Positions 49,542 through 58,938 are shown, counted from the first letter of the stretch. The stretch: 64,000 nt of DNA from Pseudonocardia alni (GCF_002813375.1 NZ_PHUJ01000003.1:310001-374000), one strand, 5' to 3'. Notes: generated by a model not told the origin, from the sequence alone. Translations and numbers: made by a program.

Positions 49542-50780
49542 TCAGTCCCGGCTGCGGGCCTGCGCCACCTGCTCGGCGCGGTCCTCGGCCGCGAGCCGCG
49601 TCAGCTCGGCGCCGGCCTCGGGGTCGCGGGTGAGGTTCTCGCCCGACTCCGGGTCGAACACGTGGATCTTCCGCGCGTCCAGCCAGAACTCGGCGTCGCG
49701 GCCCTCCCGGATCCGGCTGGTCGAGTCGATCGACACGATCGCCTGCGTGCGCAGCTGATCGGCGTCGAGCTCCCGCGACAGCTCCTTGAGCTTGGTCTCC
49801 ACCTCGGCCGGGGCCTCGTAGGGGATGTAGGCGTACTGCGAGTCGCCCAGCCACTCGGTCACGTCGACCTTCGCGGTGAAGGTCGACCCGACGTGCTTCT
49901 TGGCCTCGTCGACCAGTGACGCGTCCTCGAAGTACTCCGGCCGGATGCCGACCAGCACCAGCTCCCGCCCGGCGACCTTCTCGGCGCGCGCGGCGTCGAG
50001 CTCGATCGGGCCGAACGGCGTCTCCAGCTTGTTCCCGGCCACGGTCGCGGGCAGGAAGTTCATCGGCGGCGACCCGATGAACCCGGCGACGAACAGGTTG
50101 ACCGGCTGCTCGTAGAGCTCGCGCGGCGAGGCGACCTGCTGGATGACGCCCTTGCGCAGGACACAGACCCGATCGCCGAGGGTCATCGCCTCGGTCTGGT
50201 CGTGTGTGACGTAGACGGTGGTGATTCCGAGGCGGCGCTGCAGGCGGGCGATCTCGGTGCGCATCTGCCCGCGCAGCTTCGCGTCCAGGTTGGACAGCGG
50301 CTCGTCGAACAGGAACGCGTCGGCGTCACGGACGATGGCACGGCCCATCGCGACCCGCTGGCGCTGACCGCCGGACAGGTTCGCGGGCTTGCGCTGCAGG
50401 TGCTCCTGCAGCTCCAGGACCTTCGCCGCGGTGTCGACCTTCTGCGTGATCTCGTCCTCGGGCGCCTTGGCCAGACGCAGCGGGAACGCGATGTTCTCGA
50501 AGACCGACAGGTGCGGGTAGAGCGCGTAGTTCTGGAACACCATGGACAGGTTGCGGTCCCGCGGGGCCTTGTCGTTGACGCGGCTGCCGGCGATGACCAT
50601 GTCACCGGAGGTGATGTCCTCCAGACCGACGATCATCCGCAGCAGCGTCGACTTCCCGCAGCCGGACGGGCCGACGAGGATCATGAACTCGCCGTCGGCG
50701 ATGTCCATGCTCACGTCGTTCACGGCGGGGAAGCCGTCCCCGTACTTCTTCACGATGTTCTTCATCTCGATCGACGCCAT
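49542..50780 (-). CDS. sugC: Sugar (trehalose-type) ABC transporter ATP-binding protein (SugC/UgpC family)
   Basis: 412 residues. ABC ATPase with Walker A GPSGCGKST (37-45), Q-loop MVFQNYALYPHLSVFENIAFPLRLA, signature LSGGQRQRVAMGRAIVRD near 134-151, Walker B FLFDEPLSNLDAKLR and H-loop VTHDQTEAMTLGD. The C-terminal TOBE/OB region (GSPPMNFLPATVAGN..., VLVGIRPEYFEDA) is of the UgpC/MalK kind. With the preceding permeases and binding protein it forms a LpqY-SugABC-type importer; trehalose is the leading substrate guess by family likeness, not proof. A 33-bp gap separates it from SugB. Confidence 0.9.
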   Translation of the reverse strand: MASIEMKNIVKKYGDGFPAVNDVSMDIADGEFMILVGPSGCGKSTLLRMIVGLEDITSGDMVIAGSRVNDKAPRDRNLSMVFQNYALYPHLSVFENIAFPLRLAKAPEDEITQKVDTAAKVLELQEHLQRKPANLSGGQRQRVAMGRAIVRDADAFLFDEPLSNLDAKLRGQMRTEIARLQRRLGITTVYVTHDQTEAMTLGDRVCVLRKGVIQQVASPRELYEQPVNLFVAGFIGSPPMNFLPATVAGNKLETPFGPIELDAARAEKVAGRELVLVGIRPEYFEDASLVDEAKKHVGSTFTAKVDVTEWLGDSQYAYIPYEAPAEVETKLKELSRELDADQLRTQAIVSIDSTSRIREGRDAEFWLDARKIHVFDPESGENLTRDPEAGAELTRLAAEDRAEQVAQARSRD

Positions 50781-50813
50781 GGCCGGTCGGTTCCTCTCTC
50801 TGTGTACGGGGCG

Positions 50814-51647
50814 TCAGCCCTTGACGGCGCCGTTGGTCAGACCGGCGACGATGCGCCGCTGGAACAGCAGGACGAGCACGACGACGGGGATGGTCACGAT
50901 CACCGCGGCGGCGGCGATCGGGCCGTTCGGCGACTCGAACTGCGAGGCCCCGGAGAACAGGCCCAGCGCGGCCGGGACCGGGCGGGACGCGCCGGTCGAG
51001 GTCAGCGAGATGCCGTAGGCGAAGTCGTTCCAGGCGATGAAGAACGCCAGGATCGCGGTGGTGAACACCCCGGGCGTCGCCAGCGGGACGATCACCTTGC
51101 GGAACGCCTGCCAGGTGGTGGCGCCGTCGACCTGCGCGGCCTGCTCCATCTCCCACGGGATCTCGCGGAAGAACGCCGACATGGTCCAGATCGATAGCGG
51201 CAGGGTCAGCGACAGGTAGGGGATGATCAGGCCGGGCCAGGTGTCGTAGAGCCCGATCTGGCGCCACAGGTTGAACAGCGGCGTCACGATCGAGATGACC
51301 GGGAAGATCGCCACCGCCAGCGCGGTCGACAGGATCAGCTTCTTGCCCCGGAAGTCGAGCCGGGCGATCGCGTAGGCGGCGAACATCGACAGCACGCACG
51401 CCAGGAACGTCGCGATGATGCAGATGCCGAAGGAGTTGCGCAGCGCGGGCAGGAACAGCCCGGCCGCGTCCCCGACGAGGATCTGGGAGTAGTTGTCCCA
51501 CGACACCGAGGTCGGCAGGAACTGCGTGTTGGCGATGTCGTCGCTCGACTTCAGCGACAGCGACACGATCCAGCCCACCGGGAACAGGGCGTAGACGACG
51601 ATCGCGATGCCGGCGACGATCCAGAGGACTCTCTCGCGGGTGGACAT
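50814..51647 (-). CDS. sugB: Sugar ABC transporter permease (SugB type)
   Basis: 277 residues with six membrane segments (first VLWIVAGIAIVVYALFPVGWIVSLSL). The EAA loop is EMEQAAQVDGATTWQAFRKVIVPLATPGVFTTA (about residues 175-207). Belongs to the MalG-like group. ATG 51647 overlaps the sugA TGA by one base (TGATG), tying the two permeases together. Confidence 0.9.
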   Translation of the reverse strand: MSTRERVLWIVAGIAIVVYALFPVGWIVSLSLKSSDDIANTQFLPTSVSWDNYSQILVGDAAGLFLPALRNSFGICIIATFLACVLSMFAAYAIARLDFRGKKLILSTALAVAIFPVISIVTPLFNLWRQIGLYDTWPGLIIPYLSLTLPLSIWTMSAFFREIPWEMEQAAQVDGATTWQAFRKVIVPLATPGVFTTAILAFFIAWNDFAYGISLTSTGASRPVPAALGLFSGASQFESPNGPIAAAAVIVTIPVVVLVLLFQRRIVAGLTNGAVKG

Positions 51648-52606
51648 CACTTCTCCCCTCGGGCCTGGGACAGGTCGACCTTGAACCCCTTGATGAACCC
51701 GATGCAGATGATCACGACGGACAGGAACAGCAGCACCGACACCGCGGAGCCGAGCCCGATCTCGACGCGGGCGATGGTCTGGCGGTAGGCCAGGAACGAC
51801 ACCGTCTCGGTGCTGTTCGCCCCGGCCGTCATCACGAACACCGAGTCGAACACGCGGAACGCGTCCAGGGTCCGGAACAGCAGGGCGACCATGATCGCCG
51901 CCTTCATGTTCGGGAGGGTGACCTTCCACATCCGCTGCCACCAGGTCGCGCCGTCGACGCGGGCGGCCTCCTGCAGCACGTCGGGCACCTGGGCCAGACC
52001 CGCGAGCAGCAGCAGCGAGATGAACGGGGTGGTCTTCCAGATCTCGGCCAGGCAGATCACGAACAGCGACGAGCCGGTCGAGCCGAACCAGTCGGTCTCG
52101 GCCGAGATCCCGGGCAGCCAGCCGAACCAGGAGTTCACGAAGCCCGAGTCGAGGGAGAACGCGTACTGCCAGGCGAACGCCGACACGACCGTGATGACCG
52201 CGTAGGGGATCAGGATCGCGGCGCGCAGCACCGGCCGGATCGCCCTGAGCGCGTTCATCATGACCAGCGCCAGCAGAAAGCCCAGCACCAGCTCGACCGC
52301 GACGGTGACCACGGTGATGAACACCGTGACGCCGAAGGAGGTCCACCAGATCGAGTCGGTGAGGATGACCGCGTAGTTCTTCAGGCCGACGAAGGAGATG
52401 TTGTCCGGGTCGGTCAGCCGGTAGTCGAACAGCGAGTAGTAGACGGCCTGGATGATCGGGTAGGCCGTCACCAGCAGCATCACGGCGAACGCCGGGCCCG
52501 CGAGGTACCAGCCGAGCTTCTGCTCGGCCCGGCTGCGGTCACTGGCACCGCGCGGGGCCGGGGAGGCCCCGGTCCCGGTCCCGGGCCGCTCGGTCGTCGT
52601 GGTCAC
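51647..52606 (-). CDS. sugA: Sugar ABC transporter permease (SugA type)
   Basis: 319 residues from GTG 52606. After a Thr/Pro-rich cytoplasmic N-terminus come six membrane segments (first LGWYLAGPAFAVMLLVTAYPIIQAVYYSLF near 36-65) and the EAA loop DVLQEAARVDGATWWQRMWKVTLPNMKAAIMVALLF (about 215-250). MalF-like group. GTGA overlap of 4 nt with the binding protein gene upstream. Confidence 0.9.
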   Translation of the reverse strand: MTTTTERPGTGTGASPAPRGASDRSRAEQKLGWYLAGPAFAVMLLVTAYPIIQAVYYSLFDYRLTDPDNISFVGLKNYAVILTDSIWWTSFGVTVFITVVTVAVELVLGFLLALVMMNALRAIRPVLRAAILIPYAVITVVSAFAWQYAFSLDSGFVNSWFGWLPGISAETDWFGSTGSSLFVICLAEIWKTTPFISLLLLAGLAQVPDVLQEAARVDGATWWQRMWKVTLPNMKAAIMVALLFRTLDAFRVFDSVFVMTAGANSTETVSFLAYRQTIARVEIGLGSAVSVLLFLSVVIICIGFIKGFKVDLSQARGEK

Positions 52607-53898
52607 AGCAGCTCCTCCTTGGCGAGGACCGCCTTGATCAGCGCGGCGGTCGCGGGGCCGACGGTCGGCGGGTCGATGCCCGCGGTCGGGTGGTAGGTGC
52701 GCTGGATGGACTCGGAGACCTCGCTGTAGTACGCCGTCTGCGGGCGCGGCTTGGCCTGCTGCAGCGACTGCGCGATGACCGGGGCCATCGGGAACTTCTT
52801 CACCACGTCCGGGTCGGTGAACACCGAGATCCGGGCGGCCGGGTTGCCGTTGGTGAGGAAGTACTGCTTCTGGTTCTCGGTCGAGGTGATGCACTCGGTG
52901 GCCTGGTAGGCCAGGTCGGTGTGCTTGCTGAAGGCGCCGACGCCGAGGTTGATGCCGCCGTAGGGCGGGGCCGAGGGCCTGCCGGCCTCGGTCTGCGGGT
53001 AGAGCGCCCAGCCGAAGTCGTCCGGCGTGGACTGCGGGACGGTCCCCTCCTCGACGGCGCTGTTGACCTTGCCCCACACGAACGGCCAGTTCACCTGGAA
53101 CATCGCGTCACCGGACTGGAAGGCGTTGGAGTTCTCGTCCTCGGAGTTGGTCGAGAAGCCGGGACCGCCGACGGCCGAGACCGCCTTCATGATCTCGGCG
53201 GCCTTCGTCGCGGCGGGGGAGTCCAGGCCGAGCTGGACGCCGTCGGGGTCCTGCGGCGAGGCGTTGGTGACGATCTGCCCGCCGCCGCCCTCGACCAGCG
53301 CGTTCAGCCAGACGGTCAGCGACTCCGCGCGGATGCCCTGCGCGGCGATGATCGAGTTCTTGGCCTGCGCGGTCGCGACGACCTGGTCCCAGGTGACCGG
53401 CTTCGACAGGTCCAGCCCGGTGCCGGCGACCTGCGACTTGCGGTACCAGAGCAGCTGGGTGTTGGCCCAGAACGGCACCGTGACCAGCTCGCCGTTCCAG
53501 CTCGCGCCCTCCTTCGCGGAGTTCACGATCCCGGCGGTGGTCCGCTGCGCGACGTCCTCGGGCACCGGGGCCAGGAACTTCGCCTCGGCGAACTCGGGGA
53601 TGTAGGGCGGGTCGATGGACATGATGTCGATCGAGCTGTCGTTGGCCGCGAGCCGGCGGATCAGCTGCTGACGCTGCTCCGCGGACTGGCGCGGCAGCAC
53701 CGACACCGCGATCTGGTACTGCCCGTTCGACGCCGCCGAGCAGCGCTGGGCGATCTCCGCCTGCCCTCCGTCGTCGGGGTTGATGTACCAGTTGAGGACC
53801 GGCGGGCCCGCGGGTGCGCCTCCGCAGCCCGCCAGCAGGGCGAGGGCGACGGTGGCCGCACCGGCGGCCAGCGTCCTCCTCCACCGTGTGCGACGCAT
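52603..53898 (-). CDS. lpqY: Sugar ABC transporter substrate-binding lipoprotein (LpqY-like)
   Basis: 431 residues. Signal peptide RRTLAAGAATVALALLAGC with lipobox LLAGC (Cys near residue 26). The extracellular solute-binding fold (cluster B/1 type) contains LNWYINPDDGGQAEIAQRC, VLPRQSAEQRQQLIRRLAANDSSIDIMSIDP, PFWANTQLLWYRKS, FQVNWPFVWGKV and GGINLGVGAFSKHTDLAYQA; WYxxP, NTQLLWYR and VNWPF recall mycobacterial LpqY, a trehalose receptor. ATG 53898 was chosen over TTG 53904 because GGAG lies 8 nt upstream. First gene of the lpqY-sugABC operon; a LacI-type operator sits at the predicted transcription start. Confidence 0.9.
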   Translation of the reverse strand: MRRTRWRRTLAAGAATVALALLAGCGGAPAGPPVLNWYINPDDGGQAEIAQRCSAASNGQYQIAVSVLPRQSAEQRQQLIRRLAANDSSIDIMSIDPPYIPEFAEAKFLAPVPEDVAQRTTAGIVNSAKEGASWNGELVTVPFWANTQLLWYRKSQVAGTGLDLSKPVTWDQVVATAQAKNSIIAAQGIRAESLTVWLNALVEGGGGQIVTNASPQDPDGVQLGLDSPAATKAAEIMKAVSAVGGPGFSTNSEDENSNAFQSGDAMFQVNWPFVWGKVNSAVEEGTVPQSTPDDFGWALYPQTEAGRPSAPPYGGINLGVGAFSKHTDLAYQATECITSTENQKQYFLTNGNPAARISVFTDPDVVKKFPMAPVIAQSLQQAKPRPQTAYYSEVSESIQRTYHPTAGIDPPTVGPATAALIKAVLAKEELL

Positions 53899-53958
53899 GG
53901 TCAACTCCGAACTCCCGTGTCCGATACCGCTGCTGTGTCCTGTCGCTCGCCGGCGACG

Positions 53959-53974
53959 TTGGAAGCGTTTCCAA
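53959..53974. promoter_or_regulatory. LacI-family operator O1 at the lpqY promoter
   Basis: TTGGAAGCGTTTCCAA, symmetrical except the centre (TTGGAA...TTCCAA) with the CG at the dyad typical of LacI/GalR operators. Minus-strand promoter boxes TTGACA (54008-54003) and CACAGT (53985-53980), 17 bp apart, put the transcription start within O1. Confidence 0.75.
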
Positions 53975-54090
53975 CCGAGACTGTGAGCCTTTCACCCAGG
54001 AGTGTCAAGACTCACATCGGTCGGGCTGGTAGGCGACGATCCTTACTGATCGACAGGCGATGGTCCAGCGCAGTCGGATAACATCCGCTC

Positions 54091-54106
54091 TTGCAATCGC
54101 TTCCAG
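54091..54106. promoter_or_regulatory. LacI-family operator O2 upstream of the lacI-type gene
   Basis: TTGCAATCGCTTCCAG matches O1 at 12 of 16 positions (TTG.AA.CG.TTCCA). It overlaps TTGCAA, a possible -35 for the regulator gene, with ATACAT (54115-54120) as -10; the GTG start 54123 directly follows, so the mRNA may be leaderless. Suggests autoregulation. Confidence 0.55.
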
Positions 54107-54122
54107 CTTTGGGCATACATGT

Positions 54123-55151
54123 GTGGTGCCCGAACCGGTCAACCTGGCCGACGTGGCCCGGCTGGCCAAGGTCTCACCGGCCACCGCGTCACGCGCGCTC
54201 AGCGATCACCCCCACGTCGCCGAGGCCACCCGCGCCCGCGTGTGGGAGGCCGCGCGCGCCCTGGAGTACGTCGTCAGTCCGGATGCCTCCGGGCTCGCGC
54301 GGGGCACCACGGGGCGGATCGCCGTCGTCGTCCCGCACCTGTCGCGGTGGTGGTTCGGGGCGGCGCTGGAGGGGTTGTCCGAGGTGGTGCGCGAGGCCGG
54401 GCGCGACGTGCTGCTCTACCACCTGGGCGACGCCGCGGCCCGGCGCGCGTTCTTCGCCGAGCTGCCCGCCCGCCGGCGTGCCGACGCCGTCGTGCTGCTG
54501 GGGTTCGGTGTCGACGACGCCGAGCGCGCCCGGCTGGAGCGGATCGGCGTCGGCATCGTGTCGGCGGGGACCCGGATCGGCAACCACCCCTCGGTGTCGA
54601 TCGACGAGTGCGTCGCCGGTCGCCAGGCCGTCGACCACCTGCTCCACCTCGGACACCGGAGGATCGGGATGATCGTCACCACCGACCCGGAGCTCGACCC
54701 GGGCCAGCCCGAGGGGCGTGCCGCCGCCTACCGGACGGCGCTCGCCGACGCCGGCGTGGAACACGACCCCGCCCTGACGGTGAGCGTGCCCTGGAGCCCG
54801 GAGGGCGGGGCGCGGGCGATGGGGGAGCTGCTCGGGCTGTCCGACCCGCCGACGGCGGTCTACGCCCACACCGACGAGGTCGCCCTCGGCGCCGTCGGCA
54901 CGCTGCGCCGGGCCGGGCTCGCGGTGCCCGGCGACGTGTCGGTCATCGGTATCGACGACCACCCGCTGGCCGCGCTGACCGATCTGTCCACCGTGGCCCA
55001 GCCGGCGGCCGAGCAGGGTGCCGTCGCGGCCCGGATGGCGCTGGCGACGCTGGCCGGCGAGCCGGTCGAGCCGGTCGCGACCCTGCCGACCCGGCTGGTC
55101 ATCCGCGGCTCCACCGCCCCACCGGCCCGCGGCGTGCGGGGGGTGTCCTGA
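54123..55151 (+). CDS. LacI family transcriptional regulator of the sugar importer
   Basis: 342 residues from GTG 54123 (54126 is an equally possible GTG). N-terminal LacI HTH VNLADVARLAKVSPATASRALSDHPHVAEATRARVWEAARAL (residues 5-46), hinge-region DASGLARGTTGRIAVVVP, and a periplasmic-binding-like effector domain with VSIDECVAGRQAVDHLLHLGHRRIGMI and VSVIGIDDHPLAALTDLSTVAQPA. Divergent from lpqY, between which two LacI-like operators lie, so it most likely represses lpqY-sugABC until the sugar (or its product) binds. Immediately followed (TGA-ATG, no gap) by the DUF4032 gene. Confidence 0.93.
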   Translation: MVPEPVNLADVARLAKVSPATASRALSDHPHVAEATRARVWEAARALEYVVSPDASGLARGTTGRIAVVVPHLSRWWFGAALEGLSEVVREAGRDVLLYHLGDAAARRAFFAELPARRRADAVVLLGFGVDDAERARLERIGVGIVSAGTRIGNHPSVSIDECVAGRQAVDHLLHLGHRRIGMIVTTDPELDPGQPEGRAAAYRTALADAGVEHDPALTVSVPWSPEGGARAMGELLGLSDPPTAVYAHTDEVALGAVGTLRRAGLAVPGDVSVIGIDDHPLAALTDLSTVAQPAAEQGAVAARMALATLAGEPVEPVATLPTRLVIRGSTAPPARGVRGVS

Positions 55152-56426
55152 ATGGACGCGCCGCCGGAGCTGGTGCTGCGGGCCCCCGGCCCCGAGCTGA
55201 TCGCGCTGCCCTGGAACGAGCCGCTGGAACGGTGGGACGAGATGCGGGTCCCGCTGCGCGACATGGAGGTCGGCCCCAGCCGGCACCTCGTCCGTTTCGT
55301 CGAGGCCGACGGTGCACTGTGGGCGCTCAAGGACATGCCGGAGCGGATCGCCCGTCGCGAGTACGACGTGCTGCGGCGCCTCGAGCACCAGTGCCTGCCC
55401 GCGGTCCGCCCGGCCGGGCTGGTGAACCAGCCGGCGCACGAGACCGCGATCCTGGTGACCCGCTACCTCGCCGGGTCCTGGCAGTACCGCAGGCTGTTCC
55501 TGCGGCTGCCCCCGAACCGGCCGCGGCACCGCGCCCGGCTGTTCGACGCGATGATCTCGCTGCTGGTCGAGTTGCACCGGCACGGCGTGTTCTGGGGGGA
55601 CTGCTCGCTCAACAACACCCTGTTCACCCGCGACGGGCAGACCCTGCAGGCCTTCCTCGTCGACGCCGAGACCAGCGAGGTGCACCCGGACGGCCTGTCC
55701 GACGGTCAGCGCGAGCACGACGTGACGATCCTGGTCGAGAACATCGCCGCCGGGATGATCGACCTCGCGACCTCGCTGGAGCGCCCGCCGGAGATGATCC
55801 CGCAGCTCATCGACGAGGCGACCGCCCTGCCCGAGCGCTACCGGGAGCTGTGGGAGGCGCTGCACACCTCGCCGGTCTTCGCCTTCGGCGACCGCTACCG
55901 CGTCGAGGGCGCCATCCGCGAGCTCAACGACCTGGGCTTCGCCGTCGACGAGGTGTCCCTGCTCCCGATCGGCGACGGCCGGTCGCGGCTGCACATCGCC
56001 GTCGGCGACCGCAACTACCACTCCGAGACGCTGCGCAGGCTGACCGGTGTCGGCGTGGGGGAGGGCCAGGCCCGGATCCTGCTCGGCGACCTCAACGCCC
56101 ACCGCGACTGGATGCAGCGGCGCACCGGTCACCCGGTGTCGGAGCGCGCGGCCGCCCACAGCTGGATCGACCACTGCCTCGAGCCCGGATCGGCCCGCGC
56201 GCACGCCGCGCTCGGCGGAGCCGGCGATCCGGTGCAGGCGTACTGCGACCTGCTGGAGGTGCGCTGGCTGTTGTCCGAACGGGCCGGCGCCGACGTCGGC
56301 AACGAGACCGCGCTGGCCGCCCTCGGCGGGCACGCCCCGACCGACTCGGCGGCCAAGATGGCCGTCGCCGACGCCCCCACCGGGCCGCTGCCGCGGATCC
56401 CCGCGGACGACGCCGACGAGCGGTGA
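55152..56426 (+). CDS. DUF4032 protein with kinase-like fold
   Basis: 424 residues. The N-terminal half has protein/small-molecule kinase landmarks: Lys in LWALKDMP (near 58), Glu in RREYDVLRRLE, catalytic loop HGVFWGDCSLNNTLF (residues about 138-152, Asp and Asn as in HxDxxxxN) and metal Asp in FLVDAETSEVHP (DFG-equivalent). The C-terminal half (about 230-400) is the DUF4032 domain (FGDRYRVEGAIRELNDLGFAVDEV, IAVGDRNYHSETLRRLTGVGVGEGQARILLGDLNAHRDW). All catalytic positions look intact, so phosphotransfer is plausible; target unknown. Its start abuts the LacI stop, so both are cotranscribed within the sugar-uptake locus. Confidence 0.85.
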   Translation: MDAPPELVLRAPGPELIALPWNEPLERWDEMRVPLRDMEVGPSRHLVRFVEADGALWALKDMPERIARREYDVLRRLEHQCLPAVRPAGLVNQPAHETAILVTRYLAGSWQYRRLFLRLPPNRPRHRARLFDAMISLLVELHRHGVFWGDCSLNNTLFTRDGQTLQAFLVDAETSEVHPDGLSDGQREHDVTILVENIAAGMIDLATSLERPPEMIPQLIDEATALPERYRELWEALHTSPVFAFGDRYRVEGAIRELNDLGFAVDEVSLLPIGDGRSRLHIAVGDRNYHSETLRRLTGVGVGEGQARILLGDLNAHRDWMQRRTGHPVSERAAAHSWIDHCLEPGSARAHAALGGAGDPVQAYCDLLEVRWLLSERAGADVGNETALAALGGHAPTDSAAKMAVADAPTGPLPRIPADDADER

Positions 56427-56487
56427 CGCGCGTCGTCACATCGTTGACGCCACGGTAACCACACTCCCGGCGGTACTGTTCCGGGCC

Positions 56488-57894
56488 GTGTCCATTCCCG
56501 GTCCCGGTTACGCCATCACCGCACGCGTCGACGCCCCCGCCCACCCCACCTCGGCCGGTGACCTCACCGCCGCCGTCGGCCAGGTCGGTGGCGTCGTCAC
56601 CGCCTTCGACGTCGTCGAGGCGCGCACCGAGAGTCTCGTCGTCGACATCTCGGTCAACGCCCGCAACACCGAGCACGTCGAGGAGATCAAGACGGCCATC
56701 GAGCAGCTCGAGGGCTTCTCGGTCCGCAAGGTCTCGGACCGGACCTTCCTGCTCCACCTCGGCGGCAAGATCGAGGTGCGGTCCAAGGTGAACCTCCGCA
56801 CCCGTGACGACCTGTCGCGCGCCTACACCCCGGGCGTCGCGCGGGTGTCGATGGCGATCGCGGAGAACCCGTCCGACGCCCGGCGCCTGACGATCAAGCG
56901 CAACACCGTCGCCGTCGTCACCGACGGGTCCGCGGTGCTCGGCCTGGGCAACATCGGCGCCGCCGCGGCGATGCCGGTGATGGAGGGCAAGGCGGCGCTG
57001 TTCAAGCAGTTCGCAGGAGTCGACGCCTGGCCGGTCTGCCTCGACACCCAGGACACCGAGGAGATCATCCGCACCGTCCAGCTGATCGCCCCCGGCTACG
57101 GCGGCATCAACCTGGAGGACATCGCCGCGCCGCGCTGCTTCGAGATCGAGCGCCGGCTGCGCGAGCTGCTCGACATCCCGGTCTTCCACGACGACCAGCA
57201 CGGCACCGCCGTCGTCGTCGTCGGCGCCCTGCGCAACGCGCTGCGCGTGGTCGGCAAGAAGTTCTCCGACATCCGCGTCGTCGTCTGCGGCGTCGGCGCG
57301 GCCGGGTCGGCGATCATCCGGCTGCTCGGCTCGGAGCAGACCGCCGACGTCGTCGCGGTCGACGTGGACGGAATCGTCCACACCGGACGCGAGGGGATGG
57401 ACGACAACCTCGTCTCGATCGCCGCGCAGACCAACAAGGACGGCAAGCAGGGCACCCTGGCCGACGCGCTCGTCGGGGCCGACGTCTTCATCGGGGTCAG
57501 CGCGCCGAACCTGTTCGGCGAGGACGAGCTGCGGACCATGAACGACGACTCGATCGTGTTCGCACTGGCCAACCCGGACCCCGAGGTCGACCCGACGCTG
57601 GCGATGCGCCACGCCGCCGTCGTCGCGACCGGCCGGTCGGACTACCCGAACCAGATCAACAACGTGCTCGCGTTCCCCGGTGTGTTCCGCGGGCTGCTCG
57701 ACGCCCAGGCGCACGACATCACCGACGAGATGATGCTCGCCGCGGCCGAGGCGATCGCCGACGTCGTCGCCGAGCCGAACCCGTCGTTCATCGTGCCGAG
57801 CGTGTTCGACACGAGCGTGGCCCCGGCCGTCGCCGAGGCGCTGCGCGGTGCCGCCGCGAAGCAGGCGAAGCGCGGCGAGGTCGAGGCGGGCTGA
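56488..57894 (+). CDS. NAD(P)-dependent malic enzyme with N-terminal ACT-like domain
   Basis: 468 residues from GTG 56488. Residues 1-78 form an ACT-type domain ([66 protein letters not shown]). The malic enzyme core follows: [10 protein letters not shown] (about 111), [37 protein letters not shown] with the catalytic Lys, [42 protein letters not shown] (metal ligand Asp) and Rossmann [15 protein letters not shown]. Converts malate to pyruvate and CO2. TACTGT (56474-56479) precedes the GTG by 8 nt, so a leaderless transcript is likely. Stop to convergent gene is 5 bp. Confidence 0.95.
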   Translation: MSIPGPGYAITARVDAPAHPTSAGDLTAAVGQVGGVVTAFDVVEARTESLVVDISVNARNTEHVEEIKTAIEQLEGFSVRKVSDRTFLLHLGGKIEVRSKVNLRTRDDLSRAYTPGVARVSMAIAENPSDARRLTIKRNTVAVVTDGSAVLGLGNIGAAAAMPVMEGKAALFKQFAGVDAWPVCLDTQDTEEIIRTVQLIAPGYGGINLEDIAAPRCFEIERRLRELLDIPVFHDDQHGTAVVVVGALRNALRVVGKKFSDIRVVVCGVGAAGSAIIRLLGSEQTADVVAVDVDGIVHTGREGMDDNLVSIAAQTNKDGKQGTLADALVGADVFIGVSAPNLFGEDELRTMNDDSIVFALANPDPEVDPTLAMRHAAVVATGRSDYPNQINNVLAFPGVFRGLLDAQAHDITDEMMLAAAEAIADVVAEPNPSFIVPSVFDTSVAPAVAEALRGAAAKQAKRGEVEAG

Positions 57895-57899
57895 CCGGC

Positions 57900-58613
57900 T
57901 CACCGGGGGACGACCACCCCGGGCGGCGCGGGCACGGGGACGTGCTCGGCGGGGGAGGCCGCCGCGGCGACGAGTACGGCCAGCGCCACCGTCGTCCCGA
58001 GCGCGAACCGGCGGGGTCGCGGCACGCGCACCGGGCGCGCCGGGGCGTCCGGCACGGGCACGGCCGTCACGAACGCGGCCGCGGCGTCGTCGAGGCCCCG
58101 GCCCTCGGCGGCGGCGGCACGGACCGCGCCCGCCGTCGCGACCGGGAGCGGCAGCTCGACGGCGGTCGCGACCGGGATCGGCAGCCGGTGCACCCCGATC
58201 CGGTAGGTCCGCGCCAGCCCGCTGCGCTCCGGGTCGCCCAGCGCGGGCCCGCAGAACAGCACCAGCGGTGCCCCGGCGCCGGCCCGCCAGCCGTGCTCGC
58301 CCTCGACGACGAGACCCCACAGCGCGACGCAGCCCAGCACGGTGCCGGGACCGAACCCGACGCCGCCGACCCGGGCCGGGTCGCGGACCGCGTGCACACC
58401 GCAGGTGCAGGCCGGGTCCGGTGCCTCGTGTCCGCGCAGCTCGCAGTGCGCGGCGAGGGCGCCGCCGGGCGGCCACTCGGTGGCCACGTGCACCGGGGAC
58501 CGCAGCCGCGGCGCGGTGGGCGGGCCCGCGACACGCCAGCACCGCCAGCCGACGACGACGCCCGCGACGTCCGGTGCGGCGCCGTCCGACGGTGTGGTCA
58601 GCGCGGGGCACAC
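57900..58613 (-). CDS. Hypothetical protein with C-terminal membrane segment
   Basis: 237 residues. VVVGWRCWRVAGPPTAPRLRSPVHVATEWPPGGALAAHC (residues about 19-57) and a Cys cluster (AHCELRGHEAPDPACTCGVHAVRD, CxxxGHxxPxxxCxCGVHA) that could bind zinc, with VLGCVALWGLVVEGEHGWRAGAGAPLVLFCG after it. It ends in a hydrophobic segment ALGTTVALAVLVAAAASPAE (near 208-225) and a short Pro-rich tail, so it may be tail-anchored. I do not recognise the function. Preceded by a 60-codon gene that overlaps it by 16 nt. Confidence 0.7.
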   Translation of the reverse strand: MCPALTTPSDGAAPDVAGVVVGWRCWRVAGPPTAPRLRSPVHVATEWPPGGALAAHCELRGHEAPDPACTCGVHAVRDPARVGGVGFGPGTVLGCVALWGLVVEGEHGWRAGAGAPLVLFCGPALGDPERSGLARTYRIGVHRLPIPVATAVELPLPVATAGAVRAAAAEGRGLDDAAAAFVTAVPVPDAPARPVRVPRPRRFALGTTVALAVLVAAAASPAEHVPVPAPPGVVVPR

Positions 58614-58780
58614 ACCGGTTCACCGGCCCGGTCGGGGACCCGCCGTGGCATGCCGTCCGGGACCGGCGCGACCGGTGTCGCCGCCCCATCGGTCGGCGGG
58701 TGCGCCGGCGCCCGGTCCGGGTCGCCCGGCGCAGCCAGGGGTTCGGCCCGGAAGACCCGCACCGTCGCTCCGATGTCCAT
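58598..58780 (-). CDS. Small hypothetical protein (MDIG-type)
   Basis: 60 residues from ATG 58780. MDIGATVRVFRAEPL followed by a Pro/Ala-rich tail. The MDIG(x)2xRVxxxEPL start recurs in very small actinobacterial proteins, which supports it as real, though no function is known. It overlaps the start of the next gene by 16 nt, so coupling is possible. Confidence 0.5.
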   Translation of the reverse strand: MDIGATVRVFRAEPLAAPGDPDRAPAHPPTDGAATPVAPVPDGMPRRVPDRAGEPVCAPR

Positions 58781-58938
58781 GACGCCCCACCCCCGTGTGC
58801 CCGGGCGGGGCCGTGCCCGGCACCGCGCGAAGGCCCAGGATCCGTCCTGCACCCCGGGGCGCGGCACCGCCGTACGGTGCCGCGGCTCACCCCCGGACGG
58901 GCGGTTACCGCAGGTCGCACGGGTCTAGGCTGGCGTGC

